Counted from the stretch's first letter, positions 17,311-25,904 are shown. The stretch is 64,000 bases of DNA from Bradyrhizobium sp. 1(2017) (GCF_011602485.2 NZ_CP050022.2:5724001-5788000), one strand, 5' to 3'. Numbers and translations: made by a program. The notes: generated by a model not told the origin, from the letters alone.

Positions 17311-17667
17311 ATGATTTCTCGCTGCGATCTCATCAGGGGTGCCGCGGTCGCGCTTCTCACCCTCTCGACACAAGGCGCATCGGCGCAGGAGACCAAGATG
17401 AACCTGTTCAAGATCGTCACCATCAAGGACGAAATCGTGGTCGGATTGTCGGCGGACGAGCTTCGGGCGCTCGGCGGCAACGATGCGAGTGCGGTTGCGC
17501 ATGCGCTGGCGCAAAAGGGCGATCTCACCGTGTGGCAGTACAACGTGCGTCGCGGCCCGAACGGCGAATTGCAGCAGGCGCCGAGCGCCAAGATCGGGCT
17601 TTTGGCCAACGCCTCCCTCCGTGTCGAGCCCTATACGACGCCCTACCAGATCGTCCCGCATCCGTGA
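17311..17667 (+). CDS. Putative periplasmic protein, 118 aa, unknown function
   Basis: A Sec-type signal peptide (about 1-26, ending QGASAQ) precedes a mature domain of about 92 residues with the pattern of small alpha/beta proteins (IKDEIVVGLSADELRAL, DLTVWQYNVRR). ATG 17311 follows GGACGACGAC; upstream in-frame starts would bury the signal peptide. A strong hairpin follows 7 nt after the stop. Confidence 0.6.
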   Translation: MISRCDLIRGAAVALLTLSTQGASAQETKMNLFKIVTIKDEIVVGLSADELRALGGNDASAVAHALAQKGDLTVWQYNVRRGPNGELQQAPSAKIGLLANASLRVEPYTTPYQIVPHP

Positions 17668-17674
17668 GCCGCAG

Positions 17675-17710
17675 ACGGCATGCCCGCGGCCGAAACCGCG
17701 GGCATGCCGT
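17675..17710. terminator. Bidirectional hairpin terminator
   Basis: A perfect 15-bp inverted repeat (ACGGCATGCCCGCGG and its complement) with a 6-nt loop lies between the stops of convergent genes. T tracts are poor on both sides, so it is a strong hairpin serving both, rather than a classical U-tailed terminator. Confidence 0.7.
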
Positions 17711-17712
17711 TG

Positions 17713-18288
17713 TCATTTGCGCTGCTCTGCTCGTTGCATTCCCGCTTCCGTGACGAACCCGTAGATCAGCGCCAGCCGATCCAGGCATTCGCGAAAGCGC
17801 CGCGCAAAATAGTCGTTCCAACGCTGGGTACGAACGGCGCGACGCTGTCCGATCTGATCCATGGTCAAGCCCAGCACGAGCACATCGTGCACCAGCGCAG
17901 CGCCGTCCGTGCCGAGTTCGTGTTCGACCCGGTTCAGCCGCAGCACCGCCTGGCGTTGGCTCTCGGTGACCGGCTCGCGCGTGCGTGCGCCATCGACATA
18001 TTCGCGGGTCGGGTCCATCGCCTGAGGTCCACGTTCCGCTCTCTCCCAATCGCTCTGGAAGGCCCGCCCTCCGCGATATTGCGCTTCGTCGATCTGATGA
18101 TGCGCGTGCAGCCGGCCGAGCGGATCGCTGCGGACCGATCGGACCGCCACGATCTTCTCGCCGGGATCGAGCGCCAGCGGATTGTCGACCTCGACCTCCG
18201 CCACATCGGCATTGAACGGCACCTCGCGGGACCGCCGATCGTGGATCCCCGTCAGTTTGTAAGATTTATTGCGTCGGGCACGTGCCAC
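17713..18288 (-). CDS. Unknown protein, likely co-transcribed with the gcrA-like gene
   Basis: About 191 residues from the GTG at 18288, which has GGGAG 7 nt upstream. The N-terminal half is mixed and charged. The C-terminal half is helical and holds HDVLVLGLTMDQIGQRR, which looks like a helix-turn-helix, followed by RFRECLDRLALIYGF. No family is recognised with confidence. It begins 62 nt after the end of the gcrA-like gene on the same strand, so an operon is likely and a DNA-related role is possible. Confidence 0.6.
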   Translation of the reverse strand: MARARRNKSYKLTGIHDRRSREVPFNADVAEVEVDNPLALDPGEKIVAVRSVRSDPLGRLHAHHQIDEAQYRGGRAFQSDWERAERGPQAMDPTREYVDGARTREPVTESQRQAVLRLNRVEHELGTDGAALVHDVLVLGLTMDQIGQRRAVRTQRWNDYFARRFRECLDRLALIYGFVTEAGMQRAEQRK

Positions 18289-18350
18289 TCGGATACTCCC
18301 TGCGAAGTTGGCGACTGCAAAATCGAAAGATCGGACGGATGGCCGCCGCT

Positions 18351-18883
18351 TCAGCCGGCCGGGACCAGCCGCAACACGACGGGACCGACGATGCGGGCGG
18401 ACGCAAGCCCCGACGGCCGCGTCAGGCGCGCATGCGGTGCGCAATAGCTGGAGCCGGGTTGACGCGGATGGCCGCAGAACGCGATCTCCTCCCCGTCCTT
18501 GTCGCCGCCATAGGGATATCGACAGTCGCCGCATGCGAGTTCGAGCAGCGGGATCAGGCGCGGCCGGACGCCGACGCAGCGCAACTTGAGCGGTGCCGCG
18601 GGCTTCATCGCCGATTTTGGTGGCAGGTTCAGGCTCGACAACGCCGGACGGTGCGGCGAAAGCGGACAGGCCTCGCCCGACAACAACGGCACGATCGGCG
18701 GGCTGGTCATCCGTGCGGATGTCGCGAGCCCCAGCCGCTTGGCGCGGCCAACCACCGCGTTGCGCGTGTAAGCGGTTCCAACCTTGCGTTAATCTCCTTT
18801 CCGATCGCCGCATAAGTCATCCCTCTGAGAAAATAGTCACGAAGCGCGTCGGAGTGCTCCGACGGCCAATGGCCCGGTTCCAT
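18351..18883 (-). pseudogene. gcrA: GcrA-family cell-cycle regulator with a frameshift
   Basis: GcrA proteins bind DNA near methylated GANTC sites and the principal sigma factor to drive cell-cycle genes. Here the first frame (ATG 18883, AGGAC upstream) gives the family N-terminus (WPSEHSDALRDYFLRGMTYAAIGKEIN). Near 18779-18780 the frame shifts. The expected helix TRNAVVGRAKRLGL and the rest of the protein, including the C-terminal Cys-His segment CRYPYGG...FCGHPRQPGSSYC, continue in the next frame to 18351. One missing base explains the break. The intact product would be about 177 residues. It is a genuine pseudogene of a paralogue or a sequence error. Confidence 0.85.
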
Positions 18884-18947
18884 GCTGCTGTCCTGTGATG
18901 CGCCTCCCGCGATCGCACGATCGGGAGGGCGGATGGCACATTCCGGT

Positions 18948-19011
18948 ATTCCGAATCCAAAGTCAAGCAATAATTCTGATATTCATAATTGCATCAATTC
19001 CGAATTTCGGA
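18948..19011. promoter_or_regulatory. Candidate repressor operators between gcrA-like and S24 genes
   Basis: A 13-bp palindrome TCCGAA-T-TTCGGA lies at about 18999-19011, and a related half-pair ATTCCGAATCC near 18948. The stretch is AT-rich compared with its surroundings and sits directly upstream of an S24-type repressor, so autoregulation is a reasonable inference. Confidence 0.5.
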
Positions 19012-19049
19012 TTACAAGAGCAGGACGGTGCGCAATCGAGGGAATCGTG

Positions 19050-19658
19050 ATGTTGGACGTTGCTATGATCGAGCGGGGCCTGGAGAAGACAGGCAAGAGC
19101 AAGGGCGGCCTGGCGGCGGCCATGGGCGTGCGGCCCGGCGCAGTCTCGGAGATCCTCGGCGGTGAACGCCTGGTGAAGGCCTCGGAGATCATTCCGATCA
19201 TGGAGTATCTCGAGCTCAATCTCGCCCCGATCATGGGGCGCGTCGGCGCTGGTGCGGTGATCGAGCCGGATTATGAACAGGTTCCGCCGGAGGGGCTCGG
19301 CGACATCGCGCTGCCCTTCCCGATCATGGAAGAGACGATCGCATTCGAGATCGTGGGCGATTCGATGTTGCCAAAATACGAGAGCGGCGACGTGATCGTG
19401 GTCTACAAGGACCAACGTCATCCGCTGTCGAGCTTCTACGGCGAAGAGGCCGTGGTCCGGCTCAAGACCGGAGAGCGCTATTTGAAGACCATCGAGCGCG
19501 GGAAAAGCCCATCAGTCGTTAATCTCAACAGCTTCAACGCCAAGCCGATCGTCGGCGTGAAGCTCGACTGGGTCGGAGAGATCTGCCTCTCCATGCCGAA
19601 GGGACAGCTTGAGCGGCTGCGCGCCAAGTCGGCCCGCCCCCGCAAGAAGGGCAAGTAA
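19050..19658 (+). CDS. Transcriptional repressor, HTH plus S24/LexA-type self-cleaving domain
   Basis: A 202-residue protein. Residues about 1-60 form a compact helix-turn-helix (KSKGGLAAAMGVRPGAVSEIL). A hinge contains an Ala67-Gly68 bond suited to autocleavage (VGAGAV). The S24 peptidase domain follows, with Ser105 in VGDSMLPKYESGD and Lys146 in RYLKTIERG as the catalytic dyad. This is the layout of cI/LexA-like repressors that cleave themselves when RecA filaments form. It lacks the classical LexA winged-helix head. No phage genes surround it, so it is a stand-alone stress or SOS-type regulator or a domesticated phage repressor. ATG 19050 follows GAGGG at 7 nt; a GTG at 19047 is equally placed. 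Confidence 0.8.
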   Translation: MLDVAMIERGLEKTGKSKGGLAAAMGVRPGAVSEILGGERLVKASEIIPIMEYLELNLAPIMGRVGAGAVIEPDYEQVPPEGLGDIALPFPIMEETIAFEIVGDSMLPKYESGDVIVVYKDQRHPLSSFYGEEAVVRLKTGERYLKTIERGKSPSVVNLNSFNAKPIVGVKLDWVGEICLSMPKGQLERLRAKSARPRKKGK

Positions 19659-19666
19659 AGGAGCCG

Positions 19667-19720
19667 GATTTCCGTTTTTTGGAAATCGGTCTTGACTTTA
19701 TTCTGCTTTTCGGAAATACT
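19667..19720 (+). promoter_or_regulatory. Promoter with overlapping inverted repeat
   Basis: GATTTCC-(7 nt)-GGAAATC (about 19667-19687) is followed by TTGACT (19692-19697), a 17-nt spacer and AATACT (19715-19720), a good sigma-70 match. A further CGGAAAT lies in the spacer. The repeated TTTCC/GGAAA elements resemble those before the S24 gene, so that repressor may also control the gene at 19760. Confidence 0.5.
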
Positions 19721-19759
19721 CTGCCGCACCCTCGAACAGGCGTGCGGCAGGTTCGTTCC

Positions 19760-20035
19760 ATGCAATATTTCGTCGTGATGATCGACTATGGGCGGCGCGG
19801 CCGCGAGGCGATCGTCGATCCCGAAATCACGAGGCGCGAGGTCATTTCTCGCGTCGCTTCGGGCGAATACCGGAATGTCTCGTTCATTCACGAAATCGCC
19901 GAGAATTCGGTCGAGGACGTGACCGAGGCCATCCTGACCGAGGCCGCCCTGCCCCGGATTTCGCCCGAGGACATCGACCTCCAGGCAGCCAGCCTCGATC
20001 ACGCCCGCGATCTGCGCAAGCACGAGCGGACGTGA
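19760..20035 (+). CDS. Unknown small protein, 91 aa
   Basis: A 91-residue cytosolic protein beginning MQYFVVMIDYGRRGREAIVD, with a mixed strand-helix pattern and an acidic C-terminal half. GGCAGGTT provides a ribosome-binding site. It follows the S24 repressor by about 100 nt, with its own promoter between. No domain recognised; control by the repressor is inferred from the repeated operator-like elements. Confidence 0.6.
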   Translation: MQYFVVMIDYGRRGREAIVDPEITRREVISRVASGEYRNVSFIHEIAENSVEDVTEAILTEAALPRISPEDIDLQAASLDHARDLRKHERT

Positions 20036-20074
20036 CGGAAGCCGGCCACCTGCGCCACGCCGCCCGGGCGAACA

Positions 20075-21049
20075 TCACACCATGAGCACAGTCGATCCCG
20101 TGGTCTTGCGCGCGGCGAGATCGGCATGCGCCTTTGCGGCGTCCTTCAGTGGATAGGTTTGATGCACCTCGATCTTGACTGCGCCGGACTTGACGACGTC
20201 AAACAGCTCGCCTGCCATCGCAACAAGGCTCTCGCGCTTGGCGGCATAGGTGAACAACGTCGGTCGCGTGACGTAGAGCGAGCCTTTTTGCGCCAGCAGG
20301 CCGAGATTGAGTGGCTCCACCGCGCCGGAGGACTGGCCGAACAGCGCGGCGACGCCGAGCGGCGCGAGGCAATCCAGCGATTTCAGGAACGTGTCCTTGC
20401 CGACGGAATCATAGACGACCGGCACCTTCTTGCCGCCGGTGATTTCGTCGACACGCTTCACGAAATCCTCGCGCGTGTAGATGATGACGTGGTCGCAGCC
20501 ATGCGCCTTGGCGAGCTTGGCCTTCTCATCGTTGCTGACGGTGCCGATCACGGTTGCCCCGAGATGCTTGGCCCACTGGCTCAGGATCAGACCGACACCG
20601 CCGGCCGCGGCATGCAGCAGGATGGTGTCACCGGCCTTCACCCGATAGGTCTGCCGGATCAGATATTGCGTCGTCAGCCCCTTCAGCATCATCGCCGCCG
20701 CGGTCTTGTCATCGACGCCGTCTGGCAGTTTCAACAAGCGGTCGGCGGGGATCAGTCGCGCCTCGGAATAGGCGCCGAGCGGCGAGGCGCCGTAGGCGAC
20801 ACGATCGCCCGGCTTCAGATCGGTGACACCTTGGCCGACCTCCTCGACGACGCCGGCCGCCTCGCTGCCGAGCCCGCTGGGCAACGGCGCCGGATACAGG
20901 CCCGAGCGGTTGTAGATGTCGACGAAATTGAGGCCAACCGCGGTGTGACGGATGCGCGCCTCGCCAGGACCCGGCTTGCCGACGCTAACCTCCTCCCAGA
21001 CCAGGACTTCCGGGCCGCCGGTCTTGTGAAAGCGAATGGCATGCGTCAT
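20075..21049 (-). CDS. qor: NADPH:quinone oxidoreductase (zeta-crystallin type)
   Basis: A 324-residue medium-chain dehydrogenase/reductase without structural zinc. It has the N-terminal GroES-like domain with FHKTGGPEVLVWEEV and the LNFVDIYNRSGLYP segment of the quinone-reductase branch, then a Rossmann domain with LLHAAAGGVGLILSQWAKHLG for NADPH. It reduces quinones by one electron in the cytosol; detoxification is the usual role. The gene is transcribed alone, divergent from a zinc-ribbon gene. Start chosen at the family N-terminus. Confidence 0.88.
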   Translation of the reverse strand: MTHAIRFHKTGGPEVLVWEEVSVGKPGPGEARIRHTAVGLNFVDIYNRSGLYPAPLPSGLGSEAAGVVEEVGQGVTDLKPGDRVAYGASPLGAYSEARLIPADRLLKLPDGVDDKTAAAMMLKGLTTQYLIRQTYRVKAGDTILLHAAAGGVGLILSQWAKHLGATVIGTVSNDEKAKLAKAHGCDHVIIYTREDFVKRVDEITGGKKVPVVYDSVGKDTFLKSLDCLAPLGVAALFGQSSGAVEPLNLGLLAQKGSLYVTRPTLFTYAAKRESLVAMAGELFDVVKSGAVKIEVHQTYPLKDAAKAHADLAARKTTGSTVLMV

Positions 21050-21275
21050 GGGCGTTGCTCCCTTTTCGTTGTGGTGAAGCTCGGAGAACCTGATCGTTCC
21101 CGCGAAATAGGCATTTTGATCCGCCCGTTACAGTACAGACGCGTAACAAGAATGTCACAGCGAACCACAAACGCTTTCCGTTCCGCCTCTGTTCGGAAGA
21201 GTTGATGACGGGCCTGGAGCGAGCGGCAGTAGCGTTCAGGCGGGGTTTGGTTGTCGTCTGCGAAGGAGAGCCGAG

Positions 21276-21476
21276 ATGCCAGCTTATGTTCAGCATCATC
21301 AGGATGTCGAAATCGCGCCCGTGAACTGCCCTACCTGCATGGGGTTCCTGCCGATGTATGTGCGCGAGGTCGAACCGCATTGGAGCCTTGCCAAGATCGA
21401 CTTTGTCTATGAATGCGCCGATTGCGGCGCCGAGCTCAGACAAACCATCCGCAAGCCGGAGCTGCTGCGGCACTGA
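21276..21476 (+). CDS. Small zinc-ribbon-like protein
   Basis: A 66-residue protein with two CxxC knuckles (Cys18/Cys21 in NCPTC and Cys47/Cys50 in ECADC) about 25 residues apart, the classical zinc-ribbon layout. The start follows AAGGAGA. A structural zinc and a nucleic-acid- or protein-binding role are inferred; nothing more specific can be said. It lies about 150 nt before the MoxR gene and could share its transcript. Confidence 0.7.
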   Translation: MPAYVQHHQDVEIAPVNCPTCMGFLPMYVREVEPHWSLAKIDFVYECADCGAELRQTIRKPELLRH

Positions 21477-21619
21477 TTGCGCGCCGGCACCGTCCAACTA
21501 TTTGCGTTGAGCGGAAAAACGCCGATCGCGCGTGTCTGATGTCTCCCAAACGAGGCTTGTTCTTTGCCTGGAACGCAGGCAGAACGGGCCTCGAGCAAGA
21601 CCTTTGGGAGCGCCGTTTC

Positions 21620-22567
21620 GTGGCTGATCAGAAGGCCTCGACCGCGATCGAGGCAGTGGAGAGCGGCCTCGCCGCGCAGGGCTACATCGCGAGCCGGCAG
21701 ATCGCGACCGCCGTCTATTTGGCGCAACAGATCGAGAAGCCGATCCTGGTCGAAGGCCCCGCGGGCGTCGGCAAGACCGAGCTTGCCAAGGCGATTGCCG
21801 CCTGGCGCGGCAAGAAGATGATCCGCCTGCAATGCTACGAGGGCCTCGACGAGGCCAAGGCGCTCTACGAGTGGAAATACGCCAAGCAGCTTCTCTATAC
21901 CCAGATCCTGAAGGACAAGCTTGGCGAGGTGCTCGGCGGCGCGCAGACGCTGCACGCTGCGCTCGGCCAGCTCCATGACTTTGGCGACGTGTTCTTCTCC
22001 AAGGAATTCGTCGAGCCGCGCCCCCTGCTCCAGGCGCTGGAGCAGCCGGGCGGCTGCGTGCTCCTGATCGACGAGATCGACAAGTCGGATGCGGAATTCG
22101 AATCGCTGCTGCTGGAGATCCTGTCCGACTTCCAGGTCACGATCCCCGAGCTCGGCACCGTCTCGGCGATCACGCCGCCGACGGTCATCCTCACTTCCAA
22201 CAGCGAGCGCGATCTTGGCGATGCGCTGAAGCGGCGCTGCCTGCATCTGCACATCGGCTTTCCCGAGCAGCGGCTGGAGGAACGCATCGTCGAGAGCCGG
22301 GTGCCCGGCATTTCGCAGACGCTGCGCCGGCAAATGGTCGGCTTCATCCACGAGATCCGCTCGCTCGATCTGAAGAAGCTGCCATCGGTCAGCGAGACCA
22401 TCGATTGGGCGCGCGTGCTGGTGCTGCTCCAGGCCACCGAGCTCGACACCGAGATCGTCAAGGACACGCTCAACGTGCTTCTGAAATACGAAGCCGACAT
22501 CGAGGCCGCGTCGCCGCAGGTCACGACCTTCATTGCCAAGGCGGCACGGTCCAACGTCTTCGGTTGA
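21620..22567 (+). CDS. MoxR-family AAA+ ATPase (CoxD-like)
   Basis: About 315 residues from the GTG at 21620 (GGGAG 9 nt upstream; ATG 21539 is an in-frame alternative). It has Walker A GPAGVGKTEL, Walker B VLLIDEIDKSD, and sensor-1 LTSNSERDL, then arginine-finger and C-terminal helical regions (GFPEQRLEERIV). MoxR AAA+ proteins work with von Willebrand A partners as chaperones that assemble or activate metalloenzymes; CoxD does this for CO dehydrogenase. The VWA gene follows 5 nt later. The molybdoenzyme-type xanthine dehydrogenase 20 kb away is a possible client, by inference only. Confidence 0.85.
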   Translation: MADQKASTAIEAVESGLAAQGYIASRQIATAVYLAQQIEKPILVEGPAGVGKTELAKAIAAWRGKKMIRLQCYEGLDEAKALYEWKYAKQLLYTQILKDKLGEVLGGAQTLHAALGQLHDFGDVFFSKEFVEPRPLLQALEQPGGCVLLIDEIDKSDAEFESLLLEILSDFQVTIPELGTVSAITPPTVILTSNSERDLGDALKRRCLHLHIGFPEQRLEERIVESRVPGISQTLRRQMVGFIHEIRSLDLKKLPSVSETIDWARVLVLLQATELDTEIVKDTLNVLLKYEADIEAASPQVTTFIAKAARSNVFG

Positions 22568-22572
22568 CACCG

Positions 22573-23949
22573 ATGCGCGAGAATCTCCATCGCTTCTTTC
22601 GGGCAGCGCGCGGCGCCGGCGTTCACGTCTCGCCTGCCGAAAGCATCGATGCGATGCGCGCGGTCAAGCAGGTCGGCTTCTCCGACCGCGCGATCTTGCG
22701 CGACGCCCTGCTGCTGACGCTCGCCAAGTCGCAGGACGAGAAGCTCGCACTCGGCGACTGTTTCGACCTCTTTTTCAGCCAGCCGGAACCGAGGCAGGAC
22801 CAGCCCGAGGCCAGCAGCGAGGAAGCTTCGCAGGACCAGGATCAGTCACCCTCGTCCGACACCGCAAGCGAAACGGGTGATGGTCAGTCCCCTACGGAAT
22901 TGGGCCCTCTGGCGCAAATGCTACTGTCGCAGGATCGCAATGCGATTGCGGCCGCGATCGCCAGTGCCTCCGGTGCCGCCTCCCTCTCCGACATCCGCTA
23001 CTCCACCCAGCGCGGCATCTTCTCAAGCCGCATCCTCGACGCCATGGGCCTCCAGCGCCTGCGCGACGATCTGGACGGGTTGACGGCGACCAACCCGTCG
23101 CTGGCCGAGCGTCTCCGCGCCGCGCTCGACGCCCTGCGCGAAACGGTGCGTGACACGGTCTCCCAGGGGCTTGCTCTCTACGCCCGCGAGGAAGCCGAAA
23201 ACCTCCGCAACGAGATCCTGCGTAACGCGCCGCTCGCGCGCATCGAGCGCCGCCAGGTCGCCGAGATGCGCGCCCTCATCCGCCAGATCGCGCGCCGGCT
23301 GCGCGAGCGCTACTCGAAGCCACGCAAGCGCCAGCGCCGCGGTCATCTCGACGTTCGCCGCACGCTCCGCCGCAACGCGGCCTGGGGCGGCGTGCCGTTC
23401 CTCACCGCATGGAAGCGCAAGCATCGCGACCGGCCCAGGATCGTGGCGCTCTGCGACGTCTCCGGCTCGGTCGCTCAGGTCTCCGACTTCTTCCTGCTGC
23501 TGATCCACTCGCTGCACGAGGTGGTCGATGACGTCCGCTCGTTTGCCTTCTCGTCGCATCTGATCGAGGTCAGCGAGATCCTGGAGAAGAACTCGCCGGA
23601 AGAAGCGATGGCCGAGATCATGTCCAAGGTCGGGTTCGGCTCCTCCGACTATGGCTCCTCGCTGGTCGATTTCGAGAACGAGTTCATGAGCGCGCTGACG
23701 CCGCAGACCACGGTGATCGTGCTCGGTGATGCCCGCAGCAACAATCTAGACCCCCGCGCCGACATCCTGCGTCGGATTTCCGAACGCTCGAAGCGACTGG
23801 TCTGGCTCAATCCCGAAGGACGGCTCGCCTGGGGCTTTGGCGATTCCGAGATGCCGCGCTACGCGACCTTTTGCAGCGTCGTGCGCCAATGCGCCACCGC
23901 GCAGCAGCTCGAGCGCGCAATATCCGATATCGTGGCCACCTATCAGTGA
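22573..23949 (+). CDS. VWA domain protein (CoxE-like)
   Basis: A 458-residue protein with an N-terminal helical domain, an acidic low-complexity linker rich in Glu, Gln, Asp and Ser (about 75-110), and a C-terminal VWA domain with the MIDAS motif DVSGS and a downstream LGDARSN. CoxE-type proteins are partners of MoxR ATPases. It starts 5 nt after the ATPase stop, so the two are co-transcribed and probably translationally linked. It is cytosolic, with no signal peptide. Confidence 0.85.
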   Translation: MRENLHRFFRAARGAGVHVSPAESIDAMRAVKQVGFSDRAILRDALLLTLAKSQDEKLALGDCFDLFFSQPEPRQDQPEASSEEASQDQDQSPSSDTASETGDGQSPTELGPLAQMLLSQDRNAIAAAIASASGAASLSDIRYSTQRGIFSSRILDAMGLQRLRDDLDGLTATNPSLAERLRAALDALRETVRDTVSQGLALYAREEAENLRNEILRNAPLARIERRQVAEMRALIRQIARRLRERYSKPRKRQRRGHLDVRRTLRRNAAWGGVPFLTAWKRKHRDRPRIVALCDVSGSVAQVSDFFLLLIHSLHEVVDDVRSFAFSSHLIEVSEILEKNSPEEAMAEIMSKVGFGSSDYGSSLVDFENEFMSALTPQTTVIVLGDARSNNLDPRADILRRISERSKRLVWLNPEGRLAWGFGDSEMPRYATFCSVVRQCATAQQLERAISDIVATYQ

Positions 23950-23974
23950 TCGGCGATCAGGCCCGCCCTTGAGG

Positions 23975-24151
23975 TCAGGCGGCCTGGGGCTCGGTGAGAT
24001 TACACTCCCGAAAGTGATACGCAATCTCGTCGAGCGCGCGCTGCTCCCATTCCTGGGCTTGCGTGAGCCAGAAAACCCGCCGCTCCACATCGAGCGCGGC
24101 ACGCTCGCGACACAGGAACTCCTGACTGCGAATTTCCACCAGCCTGTTCAT
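23975..24151 (-). CDS. Small helical protein, 58 aa, unknown function
   Basis: A 58-residue, highly charged, single-helix-like protein (ERAALDVERRVFWLTQAQEWEQRALDEI). The ATG is preceded by GGAGTGGAG. It is convergent with the VWA gene. No domain recognised; small proteins of this kind are frequent in Bradyrhizobium. Confidence 0.55.
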   Translation of the reverse strand: MNRLVEIRSQEFLCRERAALDVERRVFWLTQAQEWEQRALDEIAYHFRECNLTEPQAA

Positions 24152-24498
24152 GCACTCCACTCCCGCCTGTGAAGCCGTTCCCGCGAACCAGCCTAACAGA
24201 ATCCCGAATGCTGCGTCTCGTCGTTTATGAGCATATTGCGACGCGGAATGGGGCAGCAGCACTTCCCTGCAACGCAATAGCTCGCGCCGCAACATCAAAC
24301 TGCGATCATCAATACGTGATCGAACTTCGCGACGATATCGCAATCGAACGATCTTAACTCTCGTGGCGCAATGAAGTGCGGCAATTTGTGAAGAGGTGTT
24401 CTAAACAGCTCACCGAATTCCCGACTCATTGTCGTCGCACGGTGTTCATGCAGCGTCGCTAACAGAGGCGCGCGAACGGTACTATCGCTTGAGGCAAC

Positions 24499-24720
24499 AT
24501 GAGCAACGACGTCGACTTCGATCTTTCGCCGGAGCAATGGGAAGCGCTACGCACACTTCGCAATCCGGCATCGAACGGCCGCCTCTCGAAGGCCTATCTC
24601 GTCGAGAGCCTCGTCAAGCTCGGCCTTGTCGTCGTCAATGACGGCTTGCCGGAGATGACACCGACCGGACGCAAAGTGCTCGTGCGCGGCTCATGCCGGT
24701 TGCTCGATCTCGTGGCGTGA
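24499..24720 (+). CDS. Small protein, 73 aa, winged-helix-like
   Basis: A 73-residue product starting MSNDVDFDLSPEQWEALRTL, with the pattern helix-helix-strand (LSKAYLVESLVKLGLVVV, then EMTPTGRKVLVRG). This resembles a minimal winged helix: the phrase LTPTGRxVL is common at the wing of MarR- or DUF-type HTH proteins. The ATG follows GAGG. It stands alone, 137 nt before formamidase. Confidence 0.6.
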   Translation: MSNDVDFDLSPEQWEALRTLRNPASNGRLSKAYLVESLVKLGLVVVNDGLPEMTPTGRKVLVRGSCRLLDLVA

Positions 24721-24857
24721 CGAACCCGCCCCCTGTGCAGCGCAACGGCATGATCGCCTGAAAAATCATCTTTAGCTCTCCGCCGAAATCGGATTTGCTT
24801 TCGTCAATAATCCCGCGCGCGCAAGGATGTGGCGCGCCAACGACGAGGGAGCTGGTC

Positions 24858-25871
24858 ATGAACGGGCTTGGTGGACTGAACAAATCGCCTGAAGGCGTCG
24901 TCATCGGGCTCGTGCAGTTGCAACTGCCGACCGTCGTGACCCGGGCCGATTTGGCAAGGCAGACCGAGCGTATCGTCTGGATGGTCGGCAAGGCGCGTCG
25001 CAATCTCTCCACCATGGATCTGGTGGTATTCCCCGAATATTCGTTGCACGGCCTCTCGATGGACACCAATCCCGAGATCATGTGCCGGCTCGACGGGCCC
25101 GAGGTGGCGGCCTTCAAGAAGGCCTGCGTCGACAACCGGATCTGGGGCTGCTTCTCCATCATGGAGTTCAACCCGCACGGCAATCCCTACAATTCCGGCC
25201 TGATCATCGACGACCACGGCGAGATCAGGCTCTACTATCGAAAGCTTCATCCCTGGATTCCGGTCGAGCCGTGGGAGCCGGGCGACATCGGCATTCCCGT
25301 CATCGAGGGCCCGCGGGGCGCGAAGATCGCGCTGATCATCTGCCATGACGGCATGTTCCCGGAGATGGCGCGGGAATGCGCCTACAAGGGCGCCGAGATC
25401 ATGATCCGCACCGCCGGCTACACCGCGCCGATCCGCGACGCCTGGCGCTTCACCAATCAAGCCAACTCTTTCCAAAACCTGATGGTCACCGCCAACGTCT
25501 GCATGTGCGGCTCGGACGGCTCGTTCGATTCCATGGGCGAAGGGATGATCGTCAATTTCGATGGGACCGTGCTGGCGCACGGCACCACCGGCCGCGCCGA
25601 CGAGATCATCACCGCCGAGGTGCGGCCCGATCTCGTGCGCGAAGCCCGCATCAATTGGGGCGTCGAGAACAATATCTACCAGATCTGGCATCGCGGCTAT
25701 GTCGCGGTGAAGGGCGGTGCAATGGACTGCCCCTATACTTTCATGCAGGACATGGTCGCGGGCACCTATCGCCTGCCATGGGAAGACCAGATCAAGGTCA
25801 CCGATGGCACCTCCTGCGGCTTCCCGGCCCCGACGCGGATGTTCGGCAACACGGCGAAGGCCGCGGAATAG
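24858..25871 (+). CDS. amiF: Formamidase
   Basis: A 337-residue nitrilase-superfamily enzyme converting formamide to formate and ammonia. The Glu-Lys-Cys triad is present at Glu60 (VVFPEYSLHG), Lys129 (YYRKLHPW) and Cys162 (ICHDGMFPE), at spacing very close to Helicobacter AmiF. The family segments FSIMExNP, GEGxIxNFDG, WGxENNIYxxxHRGYVA and LPWED are also kept. Length and these motifs favour formamidase over aliphatic amidase. ATG 24858 follows GAGGGAG. It begins the nitrogen-salvage part of the window and would release ammonia from formamide. Confidence 0.9.
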   Translation: MNGLGGLNKSPEGVVIGLVQLQLPTVVTRADLARQTERIVWMVGKARRNLSTMDLVVFPEYSLHGLSMDTNPEIMCRLDGPEVAAFKKACVDNRIWGCFSIMEFNPHGNPYNSGLIIDDHGEIRLYYRKLHPWIPVEPWEPGDIGIPVIEGPRGAKIALIICHDGMFPEMARECAYKGAEIMIRTAGYTAPIRDAWRFTNQANSFQNLMVTANVCMCGSDGSFDSMGEGMIVNFDGTVLAHGTTGRADEIITAEVRPDLVREARINWGVENNIYQIWHRGYVAVKGGAMDCPYTFMQDMVAGTYRLPWEDQIKVTDGTSCGFPAPTRMFGNTAKAAE

Positions 25872-25904
25872 CTCTTCTCTGGCCGGGACAAGCCTCGTCC
25901 GCTG

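Noticed and set aside
17713..18813. Extension of the 17713-18288 frame upstream to 18813
   Set aside because: The upstream part lies across the gcrA-like gene in another frame and is Arg/Ala-rich noise. GTG 18288 has a good Shine-Dalgarno.
19050..19658. Prophage remnant suggested by the S24 repressor
   Set aside because: No integrase, structural, lysis or replication genes and no attachment-site duplication are seen nearby; neighbours are housekeeping-like.
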